A stretch of DNA of 64,000 nt, taken from NCBI GenBank assembly GCA_039621445.1, contig CP154955.1, positions 29,767,471 to 29,831,470 on the forward strand, given 5' to 3'. Source of the DNA: Euglena gracilis. Its lineage: Eukaryota; Euglenida; Euglenophyceae; Euglenales. Made by a program: the position numbers and the translations under genes. Shown here in pieces: positions 32,060-42,375 of the stretch. The first letter of the stretch is position 1; the number at the start of each line of letters is the position of its first letter. A model generated the notes under the pieces. The model was not told the DNA's origin and did no database searches. It worked only from the letters and a program-made list of their open reading frames with translations.

Positions 32060-32727
32060 GGCTGGGCTGGGTCAGGTCGGGAAAATTGGAAAACATTTTT
32101 TTTTTCGCTCAAAACACTTTTTTTTCACTTCAGAACATCAAAAAAGTGTTTTTGAGCGAAAAATTTTTCCGACCGGACCCCCCCCCCCCATGCCCCCCCC
32201 TGGCTGGGCCCGCCCCCTGGCCGGTGGGGTGGCCATTTTTGGGTCAAAAAGTCGAAAAAATTGGAAAAAATTTTTGCCCAAAACCATGATTTTTGACCTC
32301 CCGGACCCGAAAAAAGTGTTTTCAAGCCAAAATTTAGCGTTTTTCGACCCGCCGGCGCCCCGTTTTGGGCCGCCAACCCATTGACTTTGGGTCAAAACCG
32401 GGTCAAAAAAGTCGAAAAAATCGAAAAAAAATTTTTGCCCCAAAACGATGTTCTTTGGCCTCCCGCACCCTGAAATTGTGTTTTGAGCCGAAAATGAGCG
32501 TTTTTCGACCCGCCTGCCCCCTTTTTGGGAAAACAACCCATGACTTTGGGTAAAAACCGGTCAAAAAAGTCGAAAAAAATCGAAAAAAATTTTTGGCCCC
32601 AAAACCGTGTTTTTTGGCCTCCCTGACCCAGAAAAACTGTTTTTGAGCCGAAAATGAGCGTTTTTCGCGGGCCGGGCCGGGGTGGTCTCCCAAAGAGCAC
32701 AACTCTACGTAACACCCTGGTAGCTTA
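32060..32727 (+). repeat. ~165-bp tandem repeat ending in a shared terminal block
   Basis: About four units containing GGTCAAAAAAGTCGAAAAAA, ATTTTTGCCC and GAGCGTTTTTCGACCCGCC; starts near 32235, 32398 and 32560 give a period of ~163 bp. The block ends with GGGGTGGTCTCCCAAAGAGC and ACACCCTGGTA (32679-32725). The same terminal block is at 34476-34519 and, reversed, at 41291-41333. Confidence 0.7.
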
Positions 32728-32786
32728 GCTTTTATTTCTTTAGAGTAAGAGCGAAGCTTTACCACCGGGGTTGGAGACCCACCCTG

Positions 32787-32830
<44 letters not shown>

Positions 32831-33570
32831 AGTAGGCAAAGACACCCGAGGATTATCGATGTGATTGGATTTCCGGACCCGAGAAGTTAATAGCCTATAG
32901 GTTAGGAGACGGTCCCTAGTTTGTCCAGAGCCCTCACTTTGCCCGCAACTCCCCGCCAGGCCGGAGATATGGCCCGAGCAAAAAAGTTGTCTACCGTTTT
33001 TTTTTCAAAGAACTTTTGTTGGACCGGCAACAGGGGGTCATTTTTTGGGTCAAAAAATCGAAAAATTCAAAATATCTCGAAAACGCCGGGGAGTTGAGAA
33101 AAACTAAAGAGTACCTCATTCCACAACTTTGGGACGCCCTATCCACCGGTATGCGCGGTTTGGGCCAACTCCCCGCCTGGGCCGAGATACGGCCGTTTTG
33201 AGGGTTCGCCACGGGGGGACTCTGCCATTTGGAGCCCAAAACGGGCCAAAAAACCAGTTTTTGCAAAATATCTCCAAAATGGTGGGGAGTTGAAAAAAAT
33301 GTCCGGAGACCTAAATTGAAGCCCTTGGAACGCCCTATCTACTAGTTTTTTGATTTCCCCGCAACTCTCCGCCTAGCCGTAGATACGGCCGTTTTCAGGT
33401 CCAAATGGCCGTTTTGTACACTTTTCCCTCTGTCCGACTTAGCCGTTTTCGGGCCAAAAATTCGAAAAAAATCGAAAAATTTTTTTTTGCCCAAAACCAT
33501 GTTTTTAGGCTTCCTGGACCCGGAAAAAGTGTTTTCGAGCCGAAAATTGGCGTTTTTCGACCCGCCAGCC
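32728..33570 (+). repeat. R1 copy 2 followed by R2-like units
   Basis: Repeats the order of 30833-31970: TTTAGAGTAAGAGCGAAGC, a ~40-base C run at 32790-32829, GATTATCGATGTGATTGGA, GACGGTCCCTAG, then R2 units with GGGACGCCCTATCCACCGGT and GCCGAGATACGGCCG. One further unit of the 165-bp type lies at 33440-33565. No gene. Confidence 0.7.
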
Positions 33571-33574
33571 CCTC

Positions 33575-34195
33575 ATGGCCCCCATGGTCATGATGCGCAT
33601 CATGCCCAATGATGGCCATCATGCCCAATGATGGCCATCATGACCCCGGATGGCCATCATGACCAATGATGGCCATCATGACCAATGATGGCCATCATGA
33701 CCCCGGATGGCATGACCAATGATGGCCACCATGACCCGGCCATCATGACCAATGATGGCCATCATGACCCCGGATGGCCATGATGACCCCGGATGGCCAT
33801 GATGACCCCGGATGGCCATGATGACCCCGGATGGCCATCATGACCAATGATGGCCATCATGACCCCGGATGGCCATCATGACCCCGGATGGCCATCATGA
33901 CCCCGGATGGCCATCATGACCCCGGATGGCCATCATGAGCAATGATGGCCATCATGACCCCGGATGGCCATCATGACCAATGATGGCCATCATGACCCCG
34001 GATGGCCATCATGACCCCGGATGGCCATCATGACCCTGGATGGCCATCATGACCCCGGATGGCCATCATGACCAATGATGGCCATCATGACCCCGGATGG
34101 CCATCATGACCAATGATGGCCATCATGACCCCGGATGGCAATCATGACCCATGATGGCCATCATGACCATCATGAGCATCATGAGCATCATGACG
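33575..34195. repeat. 19-bp minisatellite with self-complementary core GATGGCCATC
   Basis: About 32 tandem units alternate between GATGGCCATCATGACCCCG and AATGATGGCCATCATGACC. The decamer GATGGCCATC is its own reverse complement, so single strands could fold into many small hairpins. ATG appears in each unit, but no sustained unique protein results. Confidence 0.9.
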
Positions 34196-34475
34196 GTCAG
34201 GGCCGCCGGCCGGGCTGGGCCGGGCCGCCGGGCCGGGCCGCCGGCCGGGCCGGGCCGCCGGGCCGCGGGCCGCCGCCGCCGCCGGCAAAACGGGACGCCG
34301 GGCCACCGGGCCGGGGCCTCGGCCGGGCCGCCGCGCCGCCGGGCCGCCGTGCCGGGCCGCCGGGCCGCCGGGCCGCCGGCCGCCGCCGGGCCTGCCGCCG
34401 GGCCGCCCGGCCGGGTGCCGGCGGCCGGTCCCGGACGGGCCGGCCGGTCCGGCCGGCCGGGCGCCCGGGCCGACT
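34196..34475. repeat. Extreme GC tract of CCGGGCCG repeats
   Basis: About 280 bp almost purely of G and C, made of shuffled GCCGCCGGGCC words, followed directly by the GGGGTGGTCTCCC terminal block. Open frames on both strands are compositional. Confidence 0.8.
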
Positions 34476-34593
34476 GGGGTGGTCTCCCAAAGAGCTCAGC
34501 TCTACGTCACACCCTGGTAAGGACTGTGTTGGGCGGTCGGGCCGACCGCCCAAAGTCGACTCGACTACCGTGCCCAAATGGCACAAGTCGATT

Positions 34594-34744
34594 CGACTAC
34601 CATGCCCCCCCCCCACATAAGACCCCCCCTCGGGAGCCAAAATCCCAGGGGGGGGTCTTATATGGGGGGGTCGGTCCCGGCCAAAGGGCCGGCCTTCGGC
34701 CGGCCAGGGGGGGGGGGTCTTATGTGGGGGGGGCATGGTAGTCG
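34594..34744. mobile_element. 151-bp MITE-like element with ~35-bp terminal inverted repeats
   Basis: Starts CGACTACCATGCC, C run, ACATAAGACC and ends with the reverse complement GGTCTTATGTGG, G run, GGCATGGTAGTCG. The interior repeats the theme (GGGTCTTATATGGGG) and contains GGCCGGCCTTCGGCCGGCC. No target duplication is evident. A related fragment TCGACTACCGTGCCC lies just upstream at 34561. Confidence 0.65.
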
Positions 34745-35152
34745 GGCCGAGGGGCTTGCCACGCCATTCCCCCCACCCCCACCCGGACCCCATCGCCACG
34801 CCATCCGTTACATTTTTGATTTTAAAAGATTGGATATCTGCTGGCGCAGGAGGAGCAGTACAAGCAAAAAAGGTGTTGGTGCTGGGGTACAAGAAGCCTA
34901 GGGGAGGGCAACCGGGCCTTTTCCTAAACCCCCCCCCCACTGCCGGAAGGGACGCAAAGCCGGACTCCCCCCTCCAACCACTCCCCAAAAAGGAGGGCCT
35001 TCGGTCCCCAGGAAAAAATCCTACGTGGGAAGGGGAGTATCCCGAACCTACCCCTCTCCACAGAGCCCATCGCGCCTACCCCCCACCCCGCCGGTACCCT
35101 CTCACGGACCCCCGGGAGTGAAGGCTGGGCAAAAACAACATCATTCGGGAAA
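34745..35152. other. Unassigned stretch
   Basis: Mixed sequence with several C runs and overlapping open frames on both strands. None has a recognisable domain or coding-like composition, so I do not call a gene. Confidence 0.3.
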
Positions 35153-35314
35153 CTGGTAGCAGAGGTTGATTCCCGAGGAAGGGGAGTGTGGCCGGTTCGA
35201 GTACGGCCAACTACCCCAAGCGGACACGGGCGGACCACCTGGCGGTAATCGGGCGACAGCCCAGGGTCGAGACCAGAGAAGGCCCTGCAGGCGGCACGCC
35301 TTATTATCGCCTCC

Positions 35315-35381
35315 GGTACCCGAGTGGTTCTGGCACTCGGTTGTGGTCCCAAAGATCCCGGTTCGAGTCCAGGCGGGTACC
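35315..35381 (+). tRNA. tRNA-like element, unit 1 (degenerate)
   Basis: GGTACCC at the start pairs with GGGTACC at the end (7 bp). ACCCGAGTGG resembles box A, and GGTTCGAGTCC is a perfect box B. Only ~35 nt separate the acceptor stem from the T arm, too short for a normal D plus anticodon arm. It is therefore probably a tRNA-derived promoter rather than a functional tRNA. CCGAGTGG is typical of Leu/Ser tRNAs, while TTGTGGT could mimic a His anticodon loop, so identity is unassignable. Confidence 0.45.
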
Positions 35382-35621
35382 CCCACGGGGGCAAAAAGAA
35401 AGGCCAGACCGGAGAGAAAGAGAATTCGATCCTACGCCCCAGGCAACAAGCCCTGGAACTGGTAGCAGAGGAATGATCTCCCGAGGAAGGAGAGTGTGGC
35501 CGGTTCGAGGCCGGCCAACTACCCCAGCGAACACGGGCGGACCACCCGGCGGTAATTGGGCGACAGCCCAGGGTCGAGACCCGAGAAGGCCCTGGAGGCG
35601 GCACGCCTTTTTATCGCCACC

Positions 35622-35688
35622 GGTACTCGAGTGGACCTGGCACTCGGTTGTGGTCCCAAAGATCCCGGTTCGAGTCCCGGCGGGTACC
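35622..35688 (+). tRNA. tRNA-like element, unit 2 (degenerate)
   Basis: Same layout as unit 1 with GGTACTC at the 5' end, which weakens one acceptor pair, and an intact T arm CCCGG/CCCGG around TTCGAGT. Box B is perfect. Confidence 0.45.
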
Positions 35689-35924
35689 CCCCGGGGGGGA
35701 AAAGAAAGGGCCGACCGGAGAGAAGAGAATTCGATCCTACGCCCCAGGCAACAGCCCTGGAACTGGTAGCAGAGGTTGATTCCCGAGGAAGGGGAGTGTG
35801 GCCGGTTCGAGGCCGGCCAATTACCCCAAGCGGACACGGGCGGACCACCTGGCGGTAATCGGGCGACAGCCCAGGGTCGAGACCGGAGAAGGCCCTGCAG
35901 GCGGCACGCCTTATTATCGCCTCC

Positions 35925-35991
35925 GGTACCCGAGTGGATCTGGCACTCGGTTGTGGTCCCAAAGATCCCGGTTCGAGTCCCGGAGGGTACC
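35925..35991 (+). tRNA. tRNA-like element, unit 3 (degenerate)
   Basis: Same layout with a perfect GGTACCC/GGGTACC acceptor stem and perfect box B. It also lacks a standard anticodon arm. Confidence 0.45.
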
Positions 35992-36070
35992 CCCACGGGG
36001 GCAAAAAGAAAGGCCCGACCGGAGAGAAGGAGAAATCGATCCTACGCCCCAGGCAACAAGCGCTGGAACT

Positions 36071-36297
36071 CCTCACCCACCACTCACCCTCACCCAACCC
36101 ACACCCACCCCACACCCCCCCATCACCCACCACTCCCCCCACCCACACCCACCCCTCACCAAACCCTCACCCACCCCTCACCCACCCCTCACCCACCCCT
36201 CACCCACCCCTCACCCCTCACCTCTCACCCCTCACCCACCCCTCATCCCGCCCCTCCCCCCCCCTCACCCCCCTCACCTCCCCTCACCCACCATAGT
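36071..36297. repeat. CACCC-rich minisatellite
   Basis: Tandem CTCACCCACC-type units (period ~10) make up the whole stretch. Low complexity, non-coding. Confidence 0.9.
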
Positions 36298-36299
36298 CC

Positions 36300-36640
36300 C
36301 GGAAATAAGGGTTTTATTTCTTCTGATCGATCATTTTTCTGGGCAAATCGCAGAACATATTCAATTGTTCAAGTGCTCGGGGGGGGGGCTCCTGCCCCCC
36401 GGACCCCCCCCCCCCAAAAAAAAACTTCATCCTTGTGTACCGGTCTTTTTTGTGGCCAAATCGCGCTCTGTTGTCAAATCGCGCGGTGTATGAAACTGTT
36501 CGATACCCGGGGGCTCCCGCCCCCCCGGCCCCCCCGACAATAAAAAAAAACTCATCCTTGTCTACTGATCATTTTTATTGCCAAATCGCGCGACGTATGA
36601 ATCTGTTCGAGAGCCCAGGGGCCATAAACCTCATCAACAA
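36300..36640 (+). repeat. Three ~120-bp units with GC hairpins
   Basis: Units begin near 36323, 36439 and 36564 with a ...TTTTT..(G/T)CCAAATCGCG block. The first two end in a hairpin of the form GGGGGCTCCCGCCCCC plus a C run. The arrangement resembles dispersed palindromic repeats seen in many algal genomes. Confidence 0.65.
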
Positions 36641-36719
36641 CATCTCCAAACCCTTCCCCCCATACCCCCATATACCCTCCATACCCTTAGGTGTTGAGGC
36701 TCCACTTTGTGTCATATGT

Positions 36720-36865
36720 GCACCACCCCATACCTCACCGCTCACCCAACCCTCACCCGCGAACCCGCACCCCTCACCCCCCCCCTCACCCCACCTCTCA
36801 CCCCACCCCTCACCCCCCCCATCACCCCCCCTCACCCCCGTCACCCCCCCTCACCCTGGGTGAGG
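36720..36865. repeat. Second CACCC minisatellite
   Basis: CTCACCCC-type units similar to 36071-36297, on the other side of the hairpin block, suggesting duplication around it. It ends in CTCACCCTGGGTGAGG, a 16-bp perfect palindrome. Confidence 0.85.
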
Positions 36866-36884
36866 GGGCCCATTTTGTGCCATA

Positions 36885-39524
36885 TGTGTTGATAACACAC
36901 GAAATGTTCTGTTACGATTAGCAAATTTTCCTCAACAAACACCACGGCCCCCACTTCCAAGTGGTCGGAATCGACCTGACATATCCACAAAAATTCGTCA
37001 TTTTGTGCACCCACTGACACCACAAGTTCCCCGTGGACTTCTGGGGCTTTGGCGCGAGCGGTCGGACAACCGACCGCCCAAACGCACAAAGGGCGCAGCC
37101 CCACCAACGAGAATGGGCGGAGGCCCAACAACAACGAAGACTACTCGGACACATCTGCCACAATCCCCTCGAAGTTAGGGAAATTGGATCCGCCAGACGA
37201 AACCACCGACAAATGCTTCTGCACATGCAGACCTTCCAATAGAGAGCATGGGTATGCTACGCATTGGAAATCTACAATCCACTCAACCCAAAACAACCAC
37301 TCCCACAAGAATACCTCCCTCTTCGACCTGAATGGGACGACGACGGAAAACGGAAATACCTGAAACGACTGTTTGGCGAAACCCTCCGAAGAGAGGACTT
37401 TGCCCCATTTTTCAATGCCAAACGTACAAATAAGGATGGGTTGGCCATCCCAATACTGGATTGGCTTTCTCGCGGATCTGGAGGAAACAGATTTGTCGGA
37501 TGGCAAAGCTTCCATCTGCGACCACGTATAACACTTCCTGAACCCCAGCCGGCGGAGTCCGAAGCAGCGCAGTCGGCAGTTGAACAACGACCAACAACGG
37601 CTGCATCCTCTACAACGACAATAGCCAAGGGAGCAGCGAAGCCTGCAACCAAACGTTCGGAAGAACGTTTGCCACAACCTCCACCTACACCTACAATGTC
37701 CGTGGAACACACTCCCGTACATTCCTCGGACTCTTCGTCCGTTTCCTCTTCTGCGTCATCCAGTGATGAGGAAACGGAAGAAGGGACAAACGATGAACAC
37801 AGCACATGCTCTGTGTCCTCCGCGTCCGCGTCTGCAGAGTCTGAACACGGAAAGGGCAATGTACAACACGCTCAAAGGGCTGAATGGCCAGCTACAACGC
37901 TTGATCAGGCACGACCACGAACACCATTACCAGACGCGGAACCTGACGCACCTGCAGAACCTCCAACGGCCGAAGGGCCTACAGCATCTACAATGGACGA
38001 AGTGCCTGAAGACTCTACAATGGCTGCAGTACCTTTGACAGACACACTTCCAACCACCCCCGCACATGCGGAAGGAGGACGAGAGGCAGCTGATGCTGAG
38101 ATAAGCGCCTTTCACGAACTGACTGCACGACAACCAAAGCAAGGTAACGGCAGATACCAAGACCCCGACTACTTCATACTTATACAACCACAAGTCGGAC
38201 GCGCTGCAGAACGCGTCCTCGGAAGTGTCCGAAGTGGCGCAGCCTCGATGGTTGCAATGGTGCGATCGAGATCTTACTCTTCAACGCGAAGTCCCCATGA
38301 CACGGGACTTGGCGAACAACCCACACAAGAAGCTCCGGCTTCACCACAGCACTGGCAGCAGACGCGGCCAGTTCTATCCCTGTTGTCCAAACACCCGAAG
38401 TGGTAACAACAACCGAATCGACTACGGTCGAAACAACACCACCACATGACACAACACCCGTAGTGGTGCACACACCTGAACAGGTGGTACCGACAGTTGC
38501 TGAAGTACCATCTACCACTACACCCGCCAAACCTGCTGCAAAGTCACCTGCAGAACGCCGCTTTCCGCCACAGCCGAAAGAGAAAGGCAGTAAGGCCAAG
38601 GCTAAAACACAGCCTGCAGAACCGTGCAAACCAGCTGAACGACACAACGAGCCAAAACCACCTCCCCCTGGGAGTGGTAGCAAATCAGGAAAGCGGGAAG
38701 ACCCCAGCTGCTACCACACCAGCACCAACATATACCGAAGTGGCCGGGAAAAGCCGGGTCACTTCTACCCTTCGAGGTAGAACTCGACGAGATACAACGT
38801 CTGAGACCTCGCAAGCATGCCGGTTGACGATAATGCCGCCCTTTGGCAAGAGGACGTTGTCTCCAAACTGCCCAGCGTTGAAGAACGCATTGCCATGATA
38901 CAATCAGCCCGCGAACGTGGAATTTTGTTGAACAAGTGGATTGAACCACTCTTCTTCAACGAACAGAACTGGAACTACTATGTTCGCCATGTTTGGCTAT
39001 TCTACAGAGTGTTTTCCCAATACCTTGGGGAAACATTCTGTTTCACAATCGGCCGAATGGCCAAACCACCTGGCTCTGTACTGTTTGTCACAACATCCGT
39101 AACAGCATGCCAGCTATGCATGTCTGTTATGCAGACAACAAACGAAAAACGTTTCACCACAATGAGTTCGTTCCACACAGCCGCTCTGATTTGTGGTAAT
39201 TGTCCCCTTTCCTGGAGACAACTGAACAACTTCCGGTGGTTGGAAGAAGACAGAGACCGTGAGGTACCAGTTTTATGTGTCAACTGCCTACGGGCAGACA
39301 TATGGTTGCCCGCAGATGGCGGAAATCTCAAGATCGTACCCAGAAACGAGAACGTTCTGGAAGATTTCCTGAATTTCTACAAAACAAAACGACAAATGTA
39401 CCAACACAAAAGCTTCAAGAAAGCTGAGGCTTTTGACCGCGGCGGAATCTCCTTCGACTTCCAAACTCATTCCGGCGGAATCAGACTTGCTGTGGAATGT
39501 ACAAAAGGAAGATCGCCCCTTTAA
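36885..39524 (+). pseudogene. Third coding region of element B, disrupted
   Basis: Begins at MFCYD (matching MFCSN in A). Stops TGA near 37015 and TAG near 37240 interrupt an otherwise continuous frame that keeps CTH, VDFWGFG and the YLKRLFGETL segment. A Pro/Thr/Ser-rich acidic linker follows (37560-38400), then a frame change near 38400 and another stop at 38778-38780. The zinc-ribbon-like domain from 38817 retains LLNKWIEPLFF, WLCTVCH (frame-shifted), CGNC, NFRWLEED, CVNCL and WLPADGG. Comparison with A shows that the pieces of A at 4416-10257 are parts of one protein. Confidence 0.8.
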
Positions 39525-39860
39525 CGATGACGACTGGAAACGAGTCATTTACCCACTGTTTACAAAGCCTTCAACAGTTTCTGAAACCCACAACGATGGT
39601 TACTACCTGACTACCCACCAGAACGACATGGTTACGAACATTATTCAGAATGGGTTGGTACCATTCTGAAACCACACGTGACCCGCTGTGCCTGTGCATC
39701 CCGCGCGCATAGCGTTGATTTCAACGCTCTGCCTGGGATGCCACCACAGGTACCAGCCAATCATCCAAGATGGAACTATTACATATGGCCTGCATCTTTT
39801 CAGAGAGTTTTCTGGGAAATTTTGCAGATTTACCTCCACAAGCGAGCTGAAACGCTCTAA
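39525..39860 (+). pseudogene. C-terminal remnant of the third coding region, element B
   Basis: Carries DWKRVIYPLFTKP and, in another frame from 39678, MPPQVPANHPRWNYYIWPA, matching 9730-10060 of A. It is broken by stops near 39667 and 39858. Confidence 0.6.
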
Positions 39861-39911
39861 ACTGAACTCACCAGGGAAATCCAAGATGTCAAAAGTTGGG
39901 TTATTTAAGGC

Positions 39912-40111
39912 TAACATGGATGATCCTGACAAGGATTAACATGGATGATCCTGACAAGGATTAACATGGATGATCCTGACAAGGATTAACATGGATGATC
40001 CTGACAAGGATTAACATGGATGATCCTGACAAGGATCAACATGGATGATCCTGACAAGGATTAACATGGATGATCCTGACAAGGATTAACATGGATGATC
40101 CTGACAAAGAT
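39912..40111 (+). repeat. 25-bp minisatellite, eight copies
   Basis: AACATGGATGATCCTGACAA plus GGATT repeats at 39912, 39937, 39962 and so on to 40087, with almost no variation. Element A has a single GATGTCGATGAGCCTGA at the corresponding place, so the expansion is specific to copy B and recent. Each unit contains a stop codon, so it does not extend the protein. Confidence 0.9.
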
Positions 40112-40565
40112 ACCCTAGACTTACGTCCAACGGAAATGACCTTGGTAGAAGACCCAGATATTGGTGAGTACTTCAAGGAAACCCGCAAACGCTGAGTTTT
40201 CCTAATTCGTACAATCAGCTACGGCTGAAATAGGCGCAGTCCCACATAACAAGCGAAGTCTCGAGCGTGAACACGCATTTCATCATCGCCTTCAACGCCG
40301 TTTCAAGACCCTGTGGCGGAATCGCCTTAAGTTTGGTCGACAACACGTTGATCGTGAAGATTCAAGACTACAAATACACTACGGTGTCAATTAAGAAGAC
40401 ACACAACGCACAGCATGCGTGCCAGAATTCTTTTGAGCTTTGTGCTCCAAACACGGTAACCGTAATGGGAATCAGACCATGGTTTCCTGGTAGTGTCTCC
40501 CTGAACCTGGGACTGTGCCTGGCATCCGACTGGCCTGGTCCAGAAGGGAAATCGGGCAGATCCCT
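40112..40565 (+). other. 3' untranslated part of element B
   Basis: No supported gene. It shares AAGAAGACACACA and the block before the polypurine tract with element A. Confidence 0.5.
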
Positions 40566-40575
40566 GGGAGGGGGA
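40566..40575 (+). promoter_or_regulatory. Polypurine tract of element B
   Basis: GGGAGGGGGA immediately before TGTGTACC, identical to element A. Confidence 0.85.
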
Positions 40576-41009
40576 TGTGTACCAGGCAGCCATTCTGCCA
40601 TGGCACTGTGTACCAGATACAATGGGCTACGGCCTACAATCTGGCCACGGCCGGGCTGTACACAGCACCATGGTTAATCATAAGACAAAGAGAGAATCTC
40701 AGAGCTAGCGAAAGCTTAGCGAAAGTAACTGGTTCCTAATTCAAGGTTACAGGGTTTGGTGCTTTGGAATTCTCTTTTAGAATTCAGAGGGCGAATTCCC
40801 ATTTGAATAGAAGTTTTATTTCTTTCTTTTACAAAGCTCGAAAGAACAAAAGTCACTTTCATATAAGGGACTGCGGTCCCACCAATTCTCTTTGCCTTTG
40901 TGCTTTGCAATCAAAAGGGGAAAGGGAAACAGATTTTATTGTTACTCCCCACACGGGCTTTTCGGGAGGAAACCATAAGTAGAAAAGCCGGGGTGGGACG
41001 CATAATACC
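40576..41009 (+). repeat. 3' LTR of element B, 3' end clipped
   Basis: Starts TGTGTACCAGGCAGCC. The body (GAATTCTCTTTTAGAATTC, TTACTCCCCACACGG, GTAGAAAAGCCGGGG) closely matches the LTR at 45479-45909 on the other strand. The last bases (GTACAC) are replaced by GCATAAT, so the LTR is truncated or mutated at the join with the following repeat. Confidence 0.85.
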
Positions 41010-42361
41010 TCCTAAGCCCACGCGCCAAACTACACCGCCGGCGAGCGAGTCATGGCCGCGGGCGGTTTGGGGGGAAGTGTGGTCTTACTGGCCCCATAAA
41101 CCCAAAATTGGCCTTCCCCACCTTTTGCTGACGAAAACGTACCCCGCCAAGACCGGGATGCAGGGAGACAGGGGTGATTAGGACAGGGTTTGGTATAAGG
41201 ACAGGTGGGGGGACCCCCCCCACCTAAACACTGGCGCGGTCCGGGTGACCGAATTTCGGCCGGGCCGAAGCGCCGGGCCGAAAATTTTTGACCAGGGTGT
41301 GACGTAGAGCTGAGCTCTTTGGGAGACCACCCCGGCCCGGCCCGCGAAAAACGTTCATTCTTGGTTCAAAAAACAGTTTTTTCGGGTCAGGGAGGCCAAA
41401 AAACATCGTTTTGGGCAAAAAAAATCTTTTTTTTCGACTTTTTTTGGCCCGGTTTTGACCCAAAGTCAATGGGTTGACGGCCCAAAACGGGGCGCTGGAG
41501 GGTCGAAAAACGCTCATTTTCGGCTCACAAATTCTTTTTTTCGGGTCCGGGAGGTCAAAAAAAACATGGTTTTGGGCAGAAAAAATATTTTTCGAACTTT
41601 TTCGACTTTTTGACCAAAAAATGGCTCATGATTGACCCCCTGGTTTGGCTCCCAACAACTCGTCCAGCCCGAGACACGGCCAGTTTACGGTTTCGGGCCA
41701 CGAAATGGCCAGAACTGGCAAAACTGGCCCAAAACCCCAAAGCGGCCATACCTTGGCCTGGGGCGAGGAGTTGGCCCAAACCGCGCATACCGATCGATAT
41801 GGCGTCCCAAAGATGTGAAATGAGGTCCCCATCACTTTTCCTCAACTCCGCAGCGTTTTCGAGATATTTTGAAGTTTTCAATTTTTTGACCCCAGCCCGG
41901 CCGCCCTCGAATCCCCGCAGGGGTCCCCGATTGTCAAAAACTGGCCCAAAATTGCACAACCAGGCCCCGGGATCCTCAAAAAAACGGTCAAAACCCACCC
42001 TAAACCTCACGATTGACCCCCTGGTTTGGGTCCCAACTCCTCGTCTGGCCCGAGATGCGGCCAATTTACGGTTTTGGGCCTGAAACGGCCAAAACTATCA
42101 AAACGCCGAAAACCAGTCGTGCAATTGGAAAAGTGTACAAGACGGCCTTCCGGGGCGAAAAACGGCCGTATCTCGGGCTCGGCGGGGAGTTGGCCCAAAC
42201 AGAGCATACCGGTGGATAGGGCGTCCCAAAGGTTTTGAATGAGGTACCCTGTACTTTTTCTCAACTCCCCAGCGTTTTCGAGATATTTTGGACTTTTCGC
42301 TTGTTTTTTGACCCCAAAATTGACACCCTTTTGCTTGTCAAACAAAATTTCTTTCTAAAAA
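41010..42361 (-). repeat. R2-type dispersed repeat and 165-bp units, reverse orientation
   Basis: From 41291 the terminal block appears reversed (ACCAGGGTGTGACGTAGAGC), followed by reversed 165-bp-type units (41340-41600) and two reversed R2 units (about 41635-41900 and 42005-42310) with CCCGAGATGCGGCCAA and GGCGTCCCAAAGG. The order is the mirror image of 31060-32727. 41010-41240 is unassigned. No gene. Confidence 0.65.
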
Positions 42362-42375
42362 AAACAGTAAACAAC

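Larger units (their letters stand above)
35153..36070 (+). repeat. Three tandem ~305-bp units with a tRNA-like Pol III core
   Basis: Units start at 35153, 35459 and 35763 with CTGGTAGCAGAGG. Each contains GGCCGGTTCGAG, a CACGGGCGGACCACC block, GCGACAGCCCAGGGTCGAG, a 67-nt tRNA-like element and a purine tract (GGAGAGAAGGAG). The unit start equals the complement of the initiator tRNA-Met 3' end, like the primer sites of the LTR elements here. They resemble tRNA-derived SINEs, or very small LTR-type derivatives, that were amplified in tandem. The units differ by scattered substitutions. Confidence 0.8.
36870..41009 (+). mobile_element. Element B: decayed 3' part of the gypsy element (third coding region plus 3' LTR)
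   Basis: Homologous by eye to 7200-11543 of element A but well diverged. It lacks all of pol and starts inside the globular domain of the third coding region. It contains two in-frame stops, several frame changes and a 25-bp minisatellite, followed by polypurine tract and LTR. Its LTR matches that of element C much more closely than that of A, so B and C belong to one subfamily. Confidence 0.85.

Noticed and set aside
33575-34195. Possible CRISPR-like array (regular short repeats)
   Set aside because: There are no unique spacers of constant length; it is a contiguous 19-bp minisatellite in eukaryotic DNA.
34135-34741. Overlapping frames rich in Gly, Arg, Ala and Pro on both strands
   Set aside because: These arise from the CCGGGCCG tract; composition alone keeps them open.
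35315-35991. Three functional tRNA genes
   Set aside because: Only about 35 nt lie between the acceptor stem and T arm, and no paired anticodon stem is found, so they are called tRNA-like rather than tRNAs.
35166-36543. Long Pro/His/Arg-rich frames over the tRNA-like units and CACCC repeats
   Set aside because: They run across tandem repeats and simple sequence in all frames and show no domain.
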